This document shows, one piece after another, positions 1 through 6,160 of a stretch of DNA of 10,690 nt. Each line of letters begins with the position of its first letter. The stretch's first letter is position 1. The stretch is from contig CAAGAC010000053.1 in NCBI GenBank assembly GCA_900767695.1, positions 1 through 10,690 on the forward strand, in the 5' to 3' direction. A program made the position numbers and the translations under genes. Below the pieces are notes generated by a model. The model was not told the DNA's origin and made no database searches. It was given only the letters and a program-made list of their open reading frames with translations. The DNA is from an uncultured Succinivibrio sp. Lineage in GTDB: Bacteria; Pseudomonadota; Gammaproteobacteria; Enterobacterales; Succinivibrionaceae.

Positions 1-2
1 AG

Positions 3-110
3 ACAATCAGGCGGAGGAGCTACGGTCTGCCTGACGACGAGTACTTCTTTTTGAAGCTAATCGACATGTCGAACATGGGGATCAGGCTGGACCGATCCCA
101 CAAGATTTAG
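3..110 (+). pseudogene. C-terminal tail of a transposase-like gene, cut by the window edge
   Basis: An open frame enters from the left edge and ends at TAG 108-110, giving 35 residues with the basic-aromatic pattern IRRRSYG followed by DDEYFFLKL. Arg-rich tails with a YGxxDxEYFxLK motif are typical of the extreme C-terminus of some DDE insertion-sequence transposases; ISL3-type is my best guess from memory. Whether the full gene is intact lies outside the window. Immediately downstream, at 128-141, is a tandem GGGGACA repeat that could belong to the end of the element. Family assignment is tentative. Confidence 0.45.
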
Positions 111-127
111 GACAGACCCTTTTGCGC

Positions 128-141
128 GGGGACAGGGGACA
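128..141. repeat. Tandem GGGGACA x2 after the transposase tail
   Basis: Two perfect 7-bp copies of GGGGACA stand head to tail, followed by GG. They lie 17 bp after the stop of the transposase-like tail and may be part of an insertion-sequence end. The second end is not visible, so no element boundary can be set. Apart from this repeat and the hairpin at 195-219, nothing recognisable occurs between 111 and 243. Confidence 0.4.
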
Positions 142-194
142 GGTTCCGGGTTCTCTAAAGGGAGAGATGGCCCCCGTCGTCATGGCGCTTATAA

Positions 195-219
195 GGAAGG
201 CGGCCCGCGGCCGTCTTCC
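195..219 (-). terminator. Hairpin downstream of the binding-protein gene, probable terminator
   Basis: GGAAGGCGGCC pairs with GGCCGTCTTCC across a CGC loop: 11 bp with one G-U type pair. It lies 25 bp beyond the stop codon of the minus-strand binding-protein gene. The sequence after it on the minus strand is only short TTATAA, so the U-tract is weak and termination efficiency is uncertain. Confidence 0.5.
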
Positions 220-243
220 CATCTGCTGGCTGGAATCTATGCC

Positions 244-1362
244 TTAGCGGGACCTCTTGGCCTCGACCAGGAGATCGTGGGCCTTGTCGTAGTCGGGGAC
301 GATGTCGTAGGCGCGCGAGCGGGACATCTCCTCCTCGAGGGTGTCGAACTGGATGGCGTCAAGCTCGTCCTTGGTGAAGAGCTTGAGGCAGTCGGGGTTG
401 CCCATCTGCGCCACCGGGTTGAAGGTGCCCTCGGCGAAGGCCACGGTGTGGGCGATCTCGGGGTTCTGCACCCACTTGAGGAACTCGGGGGCCAGCGGGC
501 TCGGATCGGGGTTGTTCACCAAGGAGGTGATCTCGACCCACATCAGCGCGCCCTTGAGCGGGGAGACCGCGAGGATGTTGTCGTTGCCGTCGGCGCGCGC
601 GAGCGATGCGGTGTAGGTGCCGCCTGAGAGGTAGCAGGAGATCTCGCCGCTGACGATGGCCTGGTTCAAGGTCGCGATGTCGGTGACCATCTTGGCGTTG
701 CCGATGATCCTCTTGGCGGTCTCGCCGAACCTGCGCATCTCCTCGTCGGTGTGCTCCTTGTATGGATCTATGCCCGCGATCATGAAGATGTCGGCGACGT
801 TCCAGTCGTCGGACTCCTGCATGCCGTACTTGCCCTTGAGCGAGTCGTCGGCCCAGAGCTTCCAGCCCTGCTCCTCGGCGGTCTTCTTGGAGATCTTGTC
901 GGTGTTGACGACAAACGAGAACGGCCCGAACCTCTGGGCCATGCCCAGAAGCTCCTTGCCGTCGTCGCTCATGGCCCACTTGTAGGGCGGCTTGAAGTCG
1001 GGGAGCATCTTTTCAAAGAAGGGCTCGAACTCCTTGCGGTCGAGCGGCTTTATGAGGTGCTCGGGGTAGAGCATCTTGCGGGCCCAGGGGTTGTTGACGT
1101 TGATGAGGTCCCAGACCTTGGTCTCGCCGGCGCGCAGCTTGTTGACCATGGTCGGATCGTTGGTTGCCGACTCGGCCTTGACCTCGGCCCCGGTGAGCTT
1201 GCGGTAGGGATCGAGCACCTCGGCTGAGTTGTAGCCCTCCCAGCAGAGGATGTTGAGCTCCTTGTCCCTGGCGGCGAGGGCCTGCCTCGACCAGGGGGCG
1301 GAGGCGGCGAGGGCGCCCGCGCCCATCATCTTGAGGATTGAACGGCGGCTGAAGTCTGTCAT
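244..1362 (-). CDS. Tat-exported PotD-like ABC transporter substrate-binding protein
   Basis: This 372-residue protein is a periplasmic binding protein of the spermidine/putrescine (PotD/PotF) type, which delivers its ligand to an inner-membrane ABC permease. The N-terminus carries a twin-arginine signal (SRRSILK, residues 5-11), a hydrophobic Ala/Gly segment and an ALA/A cleavage site near residue 30, so it should be exported folded through Tat. The mature protein opens with LNILCWEGY, equivalent to the LNIYNW-type start of PotD, and continues with the aromatic-rich two-lobed body of the family at normal length. The ATG at 1362 is chosen because GGGAGA (1372-1377) sits 9 bases upstream. No permease or ATPase gene is adjacent; the neighbour is a divergent short-chain dehydrogenase. 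The ligand may be a polyamine, but related proteins bind other small organic cations or acids, so specificity is unassigned. Dyad repeats in the upstream region suggest repressor control. Confidence 0.88.
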   Translation of the reverse strand: MTDFSRRSILKMMGAGALAASAPWSRQALAARDKELNILCWEGYNSAEVLDPYRKLTGAEVKAESATNDPTMVNKLRAGETKVWDLINVNNPWARKMLYPEHLIKPLDRKEFEPFFEKMLPDFKPPYKWAMSDDGKELLGMAQRFGPFSFVVNTDKISKKTAEEQGWKLWADDSLKGKYGMQESDDWNVADIFMIAGIDPYKEHTDEEMRRFGETAKRIIGNAKMVTDIATLNQAIVSGEISCYLSGGTYTASLARADGNDNILAVSPLKGALMWVEITSLVNNPDPSPLAPEFLKWVQNPEIAHTVAFAEGTFNPVAQMGNPDCLKLFTKDELDAIQFDTLEEEMSRSRAYDIVPDYDKAHDLLVEAKRSR

Positions 1363-1399
1363 TTTTTCCGATCTCCCATATCAATCGTCAGTGCAAACT

Positions 1400-1411
1400 A
1401 TGTTGCAACTG
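1400..1411. promoter_or_regulatory. ATGTTG half-site with GTTGCAAC palindrome
   Basis: ATGTTG at 1400-1405 overlaps the 8-bp palindrome GTTGCAAC (1402-1409), 38 bp upstream of the binding-protein start codon. It shares its half-site with the dyads at 1462-1479 and 2849-2868, so it may be an auxiliary or half operator. Assignment rests only on sequence similarity. Confidence 0.35.
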
Positions 1412-1461
1412 CACCAGAAAAGCCTGTGTATTGACTGCACAGCCTCAAAATACTACTTTTA

Positions 1462-1479
1462 ATGTTGTGAGCACAACAT
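1462..1479. promoter_or_regulatory. Perfect 18-bp operator-like dyad ATGTTG-N6-CAACAT
   Basis: ATGTTGTGAGCACAACAT is a perfect inverted repeat (8-bp arms, AG centre) in the AT-richer middle of the divergent intergenic region. A related imperfect dyad, GTTGTGACTTGCAAC (1484-1498), lies about 20.5 bp away centre to centre, two helical turns, so two dimers could bind on the same face. The form resembles GntR- or LacI-type operators, but the family cannot be decided and no regulator gene is in the window. The position suits control of both the binding protein and the dehydrogenase. Confidence 0.55.
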
Positions 1480-1483
1480 AATC

Positions 1484-1498
1484 GTTGTGACTTGCAAC
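1484..1498. promoter_or_regulatory. Second, imperfect GTTG/CAAC dyad
   Basis: GTTGTGACTTGCAAC, followed by AT, has the same GTTG and CAAC half-sites as the neighbouring perfect dyad but a 7-base spacer and one degenerate outer position. Its centre is two helical turns from that of 1462-1479, consistent with a cooperative secondary site. Confidence 0.4.
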
Positions 1499-1506
1499 AT
1501 GGTCGG

Positions 1507-1525
1507 GCATGATGCTCCATCATGC
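1507..1525. repeat. Inverted repeat GCATGATG-CTC-CATCATGC
   Basis: Perfect 8-bp arms around a 3-base centre lie right after the operator-like dyads. It could be another protein-binding site or a small hairpin in the leader of the dehydrogenase transcript. A further 10-bp palindrome AAAGCGCTTT follows at 1546-1555. No function can be assigned. Confidence 0.4.
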
Positions 1526-1640
1526 GGAAGAAGAAGGCTGTATCTAAAGCGCTTTTCCGCGTGATGTTCCAAAAAGGGCAGGATTGGCCGCCATGGTGCA
1601 CCGGGCAATAGGACGGTGCGGAGCAGAGTTTTGGCAACAG

Positions 1641-1665
1641 CCGCCCGCCGCAATGCGGCGGGCGG
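1641..1665 (+). promoter_or_regulatory. Very stable GC hairpin in the dehydrogenase leader
   Basis: CCGCCCGCCGC pairs perfectly with GCGGCGGGCGG across an AAT loop: 11 G-C pairs, ending 22 bp before the ATG at 1688 and 9 bp before the Shine-Dalgarno run AAGGGGG (1675-1681). There is no U-tract, so it is not a normal terminator. It could stabilise the 5' end of the mRNA, pause polymerase or hinder ribosome loading. Confidence 0.5.
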
Positions 1666-1687
1666 GGCAAAGGCAAGGGGGCAGGGC

Positions 1688-2488
1688 ATGTTCACGTCAC
1701 TTTCAGGAAGATCTGTTGTGGTAACCGGCGCGAGCGCCGGGATCGGCAAGGCCATGGCCGTAACCTTCGCGCGCGAGGGCTGCAGGGTGCTCGCGGTCGC
1801 GCGCAGCAAGGACAGGATCAAGGCTGTCTGCGACGAGATCAGACAGGAGGGCGGCATTGCCGAGCCCTTCGTCGGCGACGTCAAGTCGATGGACGACATG
1901 AAGGCGATGGCCACCAAGGCAAAAGAGCTTTTCGGCGGGGTGGACATCCTGCTGTCAAACGCGGGGATCTTCCCGGAAAAGCGCCTTGCCGACATGACCG
2001 ACGCGGACTACGACAACGTCATGGACACCAACGTGCGCGGCATGTTCCACGCAGTCTGGGCCTGCCAGGGCATGATGAAGGAGAAGAGGCACGGGCGCAT
2101 CATCCTCACCTCCTCGATCACGGGCCCCAACACCGGCTTCCCGGGCTGGGCGCACTACGGCGCCTCGAAGGCAGCGCAGCTTGGCTTCATGCACACGGCA
2201 GCCATCGAGCTTGCCCCGTACGGGATAACGGTCAACGCCGTCTCCCCGGGCAACGTGCTCTCGGAGGGCCTTATCGCCAACGGCGAGGACTACATAAGGC
2301 AGATGGCAAGGAGCGTGCCACTGGGCAGGCTAGGCTCTCCCTACGACATCGCCAACGCGGCGCTCTTCCTAGCCTCCGACGAGGCGGGCTTCATCACCGC
2401 GCACAACCTCATCATCGATGGCGGCCAGATCTGGCCCGAGTCGCTAACCGCGCTAGACTCCATCAGGGACGAGTACAAGCAGGACTGA
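1688..2488 (+). CDS. Short-chain dehydrogenase/reductase (classical SDR)
   Basis: This 266-residue NAD(P)-dependent oxidoreductase has a Rossmann fold. The cofactor motif TGASAGIG is at 13-20, the NAG motif at 91-93, the catalytic Ser within TSS at 141-143, and the YxxxK pair at Tyr157 and Lys161. The PG motif after the active site is at 187-188, and the DGG near residues 244-246 lies in the usual C-terminal strand. All hallmarks of a classical, active SDR are present at normal length. It resembles FabG- and UcpA-type reductases, but substrate cannot be inferred. The ATG at 1688 is preferred over an in-frame GTG at 1616 because AAGGGGG lies 6 bases upstream and SDRs start just before the first beta strand. 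The start at 1616 would also translate through the leader hairpin. It is divergent from the PotD-like gene and probably shares its regulation, so it may act on the compound that protein binds; that link is inference. Confidence 0.92.
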   Translation: MFTSLSGRSVVVTGASAGIGKAMAVTFAREGCRVLAVARSKDRIKAVCDEIRQEGGIAEPFVGDVKSMDDMKAMATKAKELFGGVDILLSNAGIFPEKRLADMTDADYDNVMDTNVRGMFHAVWACQGMMKEKRHGRIILTSSITGPNTGFPGWAHYGASKAAQLGFMHTAAIELAPYGITVNAVSPGNVLSEGLIANGEDYIRQMARSVPLGRLGSPYDIANAALFLASDEAGFITAHNLIIDGGQIWPESLTALDSIRDEYKQD

Positions 2489-2509
2489 TTTGCAATCGTG
2501 AAACTTCAT

Positions 2510-2538
2510 GCCCGGGGTGCGAGCTCCGGGCTTTTTTT
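2510..2538 (+). terminator. Intrinsic terminator after the SDR gene
   Basis: GCCCGGGG pairs with CTCCGGGC (8 bp, one G-U) across a TGCGAG loop and is followed directly by seven T. It lies 21 bp after the dehydrogenase stop and is a textbook Rho-independent terminator. Confidence 0.9.
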
Positions 2539-2603
2539 GACTCTGGAGCTTGGCTTTGCAAGGGCAGGCGGCGCGGCTTATTGATGCGACGAGCCTAGGA
2601 AAA

Positions 2604-2751
2604 GCGCCGCAGCGCGGCGCAAAGGAAGGAACCTGCGCCGCATCCACCCAAGAAACACCCCGTTCAGGCGAGGGAATGCCCTGAGCGGGGTGTTCAAGCT
2701 GCGCCCCCCTTGCGGGGGAAGATGGCTCGGATGCAGGCCGGACTTCCGGCC
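2604..2751. repeat. Cluster of four consecutive hairpins in gene-free DNA
   Basis: Four inverted repeats follow one another. GCGCCGC/GCGGCGC has an AGC loop (2604-2620). A 15-bp stem with one G-U joins 2654-2668 to 2680-2694 across an 11-base loop. A C-run/G-run hairpin with a short TTGC loop spans about 2704-2717. GGCCGG/CCGGCC has an ACTT loop (2736-2751). Minus-strand open frames across this stretch have no recognisable protein character and no good start. It may be a structured RNA, or an interspersed palindromic repeat element of the REP/BIME sort; one copy alone cannot decide. Confidence 0.45.
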
Positions 2752-2798
2752 CATATGGCGCTTCATCTGACTTAAAGCTACCACGGCAGGTTCTGGTG

Positions 2799-2826
2799 TT
2801 TGGGAAAAATGTTGCGTTTGCCCAAA
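2799..2826. promoter_or_regulatory. Inverted repeat TTTGGG/CCCAAA enclosing an ATGTTG half-site
   Basis: TTTGGG (2799-2804) and CCCAAA (2821-2826) form a dyad that encloses ATGTTG (2809-2814). Read as ATGTTG-N6-CCCAAA, it is a half-matching version of the dyad at 2849-2868, 41 bp away centre to centre (about four helical turns). It is a plausible weak second site for the same regulator. Confidence 0.35.
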
Positions 2827-2848
2827 AATAACAGAAGTGCACGGATTT

Positions 2849-2868
2849 GATGTTGCGATTGCAACATC
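2849..2868. promoter_or_regulatory. Operator-like dyad GATGTTGC-GATT-GCAACATC
   Basis: Perfect 8-bp arms around GATT give a 20-bp inverted repeat whose core, ATGTTG-N6-CAACAT, has exactly the half-sites and spacing of the dyad at 1462-1479. It lies about 260 bp upstream of the AAA-ATPase start and next to the jetD remnant. The most economical reading is a second operator of the same regulator; a short hairpin is the alternative. Confidence 0.5.
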
Positions 2869-2892
2869 GTGATGCACCAGGCGGGGAAAAGC

Positions 2893-3025
2893 TCAGATGA
2901 GCAGCGCCTGCCTCAGGGCGGCGCGGGCGCAGGAGCAGTATATGCGCCCCTGCTCAGGCATCCGGCTCCTCCACGCGGAGATCCTGCAATTCCTGCATGG
3001 CGTTCACGCCCTTGATCGCCTCGGC
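2893..3025 (-). pseudogene. Decayed 3' end of a second jetD gene
   Basis: Two minus-strand fragments match the C-terminus of the JetD encoded at 4913-6142. The fragment at 2963-3025 reads as a KGVNAMQELQDLRVEEP-like stretch against MDVRTLQEFQDLCVEEP. The fragment at 2893-2955 reads EQGRIYCSCARAALRQALLI then stop, against EQERIPYSYACAALKQALFG then stop. In the intact gene these blocks are separated by 32 codons; here only 7 bases lie between them and the frame changes. This is therefore an internally deleted, frameshifted remnant with its stop codon in the equivalent place. A weaker trace (PGFGFEI, like SGYGFDAL) may extend it to about 3075. It shows that another jetD once stood here, left of the AAA-ATPase gene. 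Confidence 0.75.
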
Positions 3026-3130
3026 AATCCCCGCCCCGGGGACTCGTATTTCAAAGCCAAAACCAGGGCAGTCTGAGAGAATGCCAGTGAGACGTGAATT
3101 TTGCAGCGGAAGCTTGTTGCGGAGAGTGCA

Positions 3131-4876
3131 ATGAACTACAAGACTATCCTTCCAGGCAATTTTTCCATGGCGGATGTCAGGGAGAAGAACCTGCTCTTTG
3201 TCGACAAGACCAAGTACATAGCCTGGCTTGAGAGTGACGCCAGGACCAATGCGCCGGTGTTCATGCGTCCGCGCAGGTTCGGCAAGACCAGCTTCACCGT
3301 CCTGCTCAAGAACTACTACGACATCGCAAGAAAGGACCGCTTCGACGAGAATTTCCAGGGCACGTGGATCGGCTCCCACAAGACTCCCATGGCAAGCTCC
3401 TACTGCTGCCTCAGGCTTGACATCTCCCCCGTGTCCTCAAAAACCGGCTTGGTGATGAGCAGCTTCATAACAGTTCTGGCAAGCGGCTTGAGGAAGTTCT
3501 CGATAGCGTATCCTGATTTTGGCCTGCCAATTGGCAAGCTTGATCCAAGCTTGTACGCTTCGCCGTCAGAGCTGATGATTGCGTTCCTCGATCACTTCTT
3601 GTTTGCCTCAGGCGGCAGGGCGCGGCTCTACGTCATCATCGACGAGTACGACCATTTCGCAAACGAAGTCCTGTCAATGGACAAGGCTGAATTCAGAAGG
3701 ATCACTTCGACAGCTGAAGACAACGAGGGATTCATCAAGCAGTTCTACGCTTGCCTCAAGGCCTATTTCGGCGGCGATCCGGAAATGCCCATAGGGAATT
3801 TCTTCATTACGGGCGTGTCGTCGGTGTCGCTTGACTCGATCACCTCCGGATTCAACATTGCCAATGACATCAGCGGTCGCAGGGAGTGCGCGGCCATGGT
3901 CGGCCTCACACATGGAGAGCTGTCGCAGGTGATCGACGAGACGGTCGATTTCAGCCGCATCCACGGCTTGGACAAGGCGGGGCTCATCGAGGCGATGGAG
4001 AGGCAGTTTGACGGCTACGTGTTCTCGGATGAGCCTGGTGCCGAGAGCGTGTTCAATACCGACATGTGCCTCAATTATCTCAACGAGGTGATCAGAGTTG
4101 GCCAGTTGCCAGACAGGGCGCAGGATGTATTCATCAGTGCTGATTCAGGAAAGCTGAGGGGCATGATGAACCTTGCAGAGCCTTCAGCGCTCGATGAAGT
4201 GTCAAGCCTGATCCTGGCGAGGAAGAATGTGACAGCAGCCTTGCCGGAAAGGCTTAACCTGAACCAGGTGGAATATTTTGACTTCAACGGGCTCGTCTCA
4301 TTGCTCAAGTACCTTGGCTACCTCAGTTTTGCCAGGAGCAGCGGCTCAGCAGGGGGCCCGGTTGAATACCGCTGCCCCAACGAGGTCTACTACCAGATCT
4401 TCGTGCGCTACTACGAGAACAGATGCGGCCTGACGGCACGCAGGGAGATCAACCTTGGCGACATGGCATCCGATAAGGTCGACATCATGCCGCTGCTCAG
4501 GAGCGTTGAGAAGGAGATCTCGGATCTGCCGGACACGGGATTCAACGAGAAGACTCTGCAGATGTGCTTCAACTTTGCGGTCAGGACCGACTCCAGCGGA
4601 AAGCTCAGGCCCTGTCTTGAGATGGACACCGGCGGGCACGGCCGCGCCGATCTCATCGTCATGAACAGGAATCCTGCCGGCCGCAACTTCCTGTTCGAGC
4701 TCAAGTACATTCCAAAGGGCAGGCGCACCGATGCCTCGGTCGCTGCCAGGCTCGAGGAGGCGAAGGCGCAGATCCGGGAATACAAGGCCGCCCCGAAGAT
4801 AGCCGCGATACCTCGGCTTGACTGCTGGGCGGTCGTGTTCTCAGGCAACGAGCCGGCAGCCTTCGAGAAAGCCTGA
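3131..4876 (+). CDS. AAA-ATPase-like / PD-(D/E)XK nuclease family protein
   Basis: This 581-residue protein has the two-domain layout of the AAA-ATPase_like plus PDDEXK_9 family (formerly DUF1703). The N-terminal NTPase has the family's variant P-loop RPRRFGKT (46-53), a Walker B LYVIIDEYD (166-174; Asp171, Glu172) and a sensor-like FITGVSSVS (225-233). The C-terminal nuclease-like domain shows Asp507 in GRADLIV, the ELK motif at Glu523-Lys525 and the Q-x3-Y motif at Gln547/Tyr551, so both centres look intact. The biological role of these often multicopy, mobile-looking genes is unknown; a DNA-directed role is inferred from the folds only. The ATG at 3131 has GGAGAG four bases upstream (3121-3126); an upstream in-frame TTG at 3101 has no good ribosome site. 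It is convergent with jetD, and a decaying paralogue lies at 7816-9088. No promoter is obvious. Confidence 0.88.
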   Translation: MNYKTILPGNFSMADVREKNLLFVDKTKYIAWLESDARTNAPVFMRPRRFGKTSFTVLLKNYYDIARKDRFDENFQGTWIGSHKTPMASSYCCLRLDISPVSSKTGLVMSSFITVLASGLRKFSIAYPDFGLPIGKLDPSLYASPSELMIAFLDHFLFASGGRARLYVIIDEYDHFANEVLSMDKAEFRRITSTAEDNEGFIKQFYACLKAYFGGDPEMPIGNFFITGVSSVSLDSITSGFNIANDISGRRECAAMVGLTHGELSQVIDETVDFSRIHGLDKAGLIEAMERQFDGYVFSDEPGAESVFNTDMCLNYLNEVIRVGQLPDRAQDVFISADSGKLRGMMNLAEPSALDEVSSLILARKNVTAALPERLNLNQVEYFDFNGLVSLLKYLGYLSFARSSGSAGGPVEYRCPNEVYYQIFVRYYENRCGLTARREINLGDMASDKVDIMPLLRSVEKEISDLPDTGFNEKTLQMCFNFAVRTDSSGKLRPCLEMDTGGHGRADLIVMNRNPAGRNFLFELKYIPKGRRTDASVAARLEEAKAQIREYKAAPKIAAIPRLDCWAVVFSGNEPAAFEKA

Positions 4877-4878
4877 CG

Positions 4879-4908
4879 CGCAAGTCCTGCCAGTTGGCAG
4901 GACTTGCG
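4879..4908. terminator. Perfect 13-bp hairpin between convergent genes
   Basis: CGCAAGTCCTGCC pairs perfectly with GGCAGGACTTGCG across an AGTT loop, 2 bp after the AAA-ATPase stop and 4 bp before the jetD stop. The position between converging genes fits a bidirectional terminator or an mRNA 3'-end protecting stem. Neither side has a T-run, so intrinsic termination would be atypical. Confidence 0.65.
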
Positions 4909-4912
4909 GAAC

Positions 4913-6142
4913 TCACCCAAACAGCGCCTGCTTCAATGCCGCGCAGGCGTAGGAGTAGGGGATGCGCTCCTGCTCAAGCCTCTGGCTTTTGCCAAAGCGG
5001 TTGTCGCGCAGCGCCTCGAATGCCTCGTACTCGGAATCGGTGAGCGTCTCGGGCTCGATCATAGCCTGCTTCGGCTCCTCCACGCAGAGATCCTGGAACT
5101 CCTGCAGGGTCCTCACGTCCATCATCGCCGAGCGCACCTTCATGAAGGGGCAGGACTTGCGCAGGTTGTTCAGGATGGCAAAGCCGTGGGTGTCGAGATC
5201 CCCCCAGTAGACGGTGTCGAGCCTTGAAAGCCACCTGGCGCCCTTGAGCGCGTCAAAGCCGTAGCCGCTGCCGTAGATGGCGATGGTGCCGCGAAGCCTG
5301 GGCAGCGTGAGGTAGGTAATCTCGTTCTCGCAGATCACGGCCTTCCTGCACGAGGGGCTCATCGAGGCGAAGCTCTCCGCATCCACCTCCATGTCGGCAA
5401 ACCACGGATCGCCGCTGCCGATGCGGTCGTCGGGATCGAGCAGGCGGAAGCGCACGCGCAGGGGCTTCTGGCGGAAGCCGTAGCGCTGCGCAAACTCCTT
5501 TGCATTGGGCTTGAAGCTCTCGTCGATGGCATCCTGGGGCAGGGCCTCGTCGAGGATGAGCCCGAGCACGCGGCAGTGGTTCTCGATGAACTTGGTGTCC
5601 ACGCCCCGGATGTCGGCCTCGCGCACGTAGATCCCGGGCCTGGGGTGGGAGACGAGGAACTCGGCCACGGCCATCAGCAGATCGGCGCAGCCCTTGTTTT
5701 TGAGCATCTCGATGGGCCGGCTGTCAAAGACATTGGTGAGCCTTGGGAAGCGGGCGGTGAAGCGCTCGCGCATCGCAAGGTAGTCGCGAAGCTCGGAACC
5801 TTTTCCAATGAAGGCCGCGGCCGAGGCCGCCGAGTCAAAGCAGGCAGCGACCGGAACCTTCTGGGGGCCGAAGCGGCGGGTGGGCATGGTCGAGCGCTCA
5901 AGCTGCACTCCATTCACGCTGTCCCAGTAGCCAGCAAAGGCGCGCGCGGCGGCAAAGTCCTTCGTTATGTCCTGCGAGGATGGATGCCTGAGCGGGATGT
6001 TCAGGAAGACCCAGCCCTCGACCACCGGCTGCTCCTGCGCTGCCAGGCGCAGGATCTCGCCCTTGTCCCACTGGCGCAGCAGGCGATCCCTGAGCCACTT
6101 GAGATCCGACCAGCCGCGCCCCTTGAATTCGCCTTCCACCAT
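4913..6142 (-). CDS. jetD: JetD, Wadjet nuclease subunit (DUF3322/DUF2220)
   Basis: This 409-residue protein matches JetD, the topoisomerase VI A-like nuclease subunit that cuts plasmid DNA in type I Wadjet systems. The N-terminal DUF3322 half (about 10-215) includes the WDKGE and HPRPGIY (166-172) signatures. The C-terminal DUF2220 Toprim-like half includes KPLRVRFRLLD (226-236), the acidic ENE (272-274), YGSGYGFDAL (290-299), the metal-binding GDLDTHG (314-320; Asp315, Asp317) and the closing LRDNRFG...LEQERI. Length and catalytic residues look complete, so the enzyme may be active. The ATG at 6142 is chosen because GGGGGAG (6152-6158) stands 9 bases upstream; a GTG at 6151 would be too close to it. 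It begins 18 bp after jetA ends, so the two should be cotranscribed. In type I loci jetB and jetC precede jetD; here they are missing. A remnant of a second jetD lies at 2893-3025. Confidence 0.88.
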   Translation of the reverse strand: MVEGEFKGRGWSDLKWLRDRLLRQWDKGEILRLAAQEQPVVEGWVFLNIPLRHPSSQDITKDFAAARAFAGYWDSVNGVQLERSTMPTRRFGPQKVPVAACFDSAASAAAFIGKGSELRDYLAMRERFTARFPRLTNVFDSRPIEMLKNKGCADLLMAVAEFLVSHPRPGIYVREADIRGVDTKFIENHCRVLGLILDEALPQDAIDESFKPNAKEFAQRYGFRQKPLRVRFRLLDPDDRIGSGDPWFADMEVDAESFASMSPSCRKAVICENEITYLTLPRLRGTIAIYGSGYGFDALKGARWLSRLDTVYWGDLDTHGFAILNNLRKSCPFMKVRSAMMDVRTLQEFQDLCVEEPKQAMIEPETLTDSEYEAFEALRDNRFGKSQRLEQERIPYSYACAALKQALFG

Positions 6143-6160
6143 TCTGCTCACTCCCCCAGG

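Noticed and set aside
751..1227. Plus-strand open frame opposite the binding-protein gene
   Set aside because: It is the antisense shadow of a well-supported PotD-like gene and is Val/Gly/Leu-rich in the usual way of such shadows.
1616..1687. N-terminal extension of the SDR from a GTG at 1616
   Set aside because: It would translate through the leader hairpin, has no Shine-Dalgarno site and adds residues that SDR proteins lack; ATG 1688 has AAGGGGG at good spacing.
2604..2751. CRISPR array or attC-type integron site
   Set aside because: The stems differ in sequence and size, there are no equal-length spaced direct repeats, and no cas or integrase gene is present.
2453..2877. Minus-strand open frames of about 100-130 codons over the hairpin region
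   Set aside because: They run over the SDR terminator and four inverted repeats, have no recognisable domain and no ribosome site, and owe their openness to GC-rich composition.
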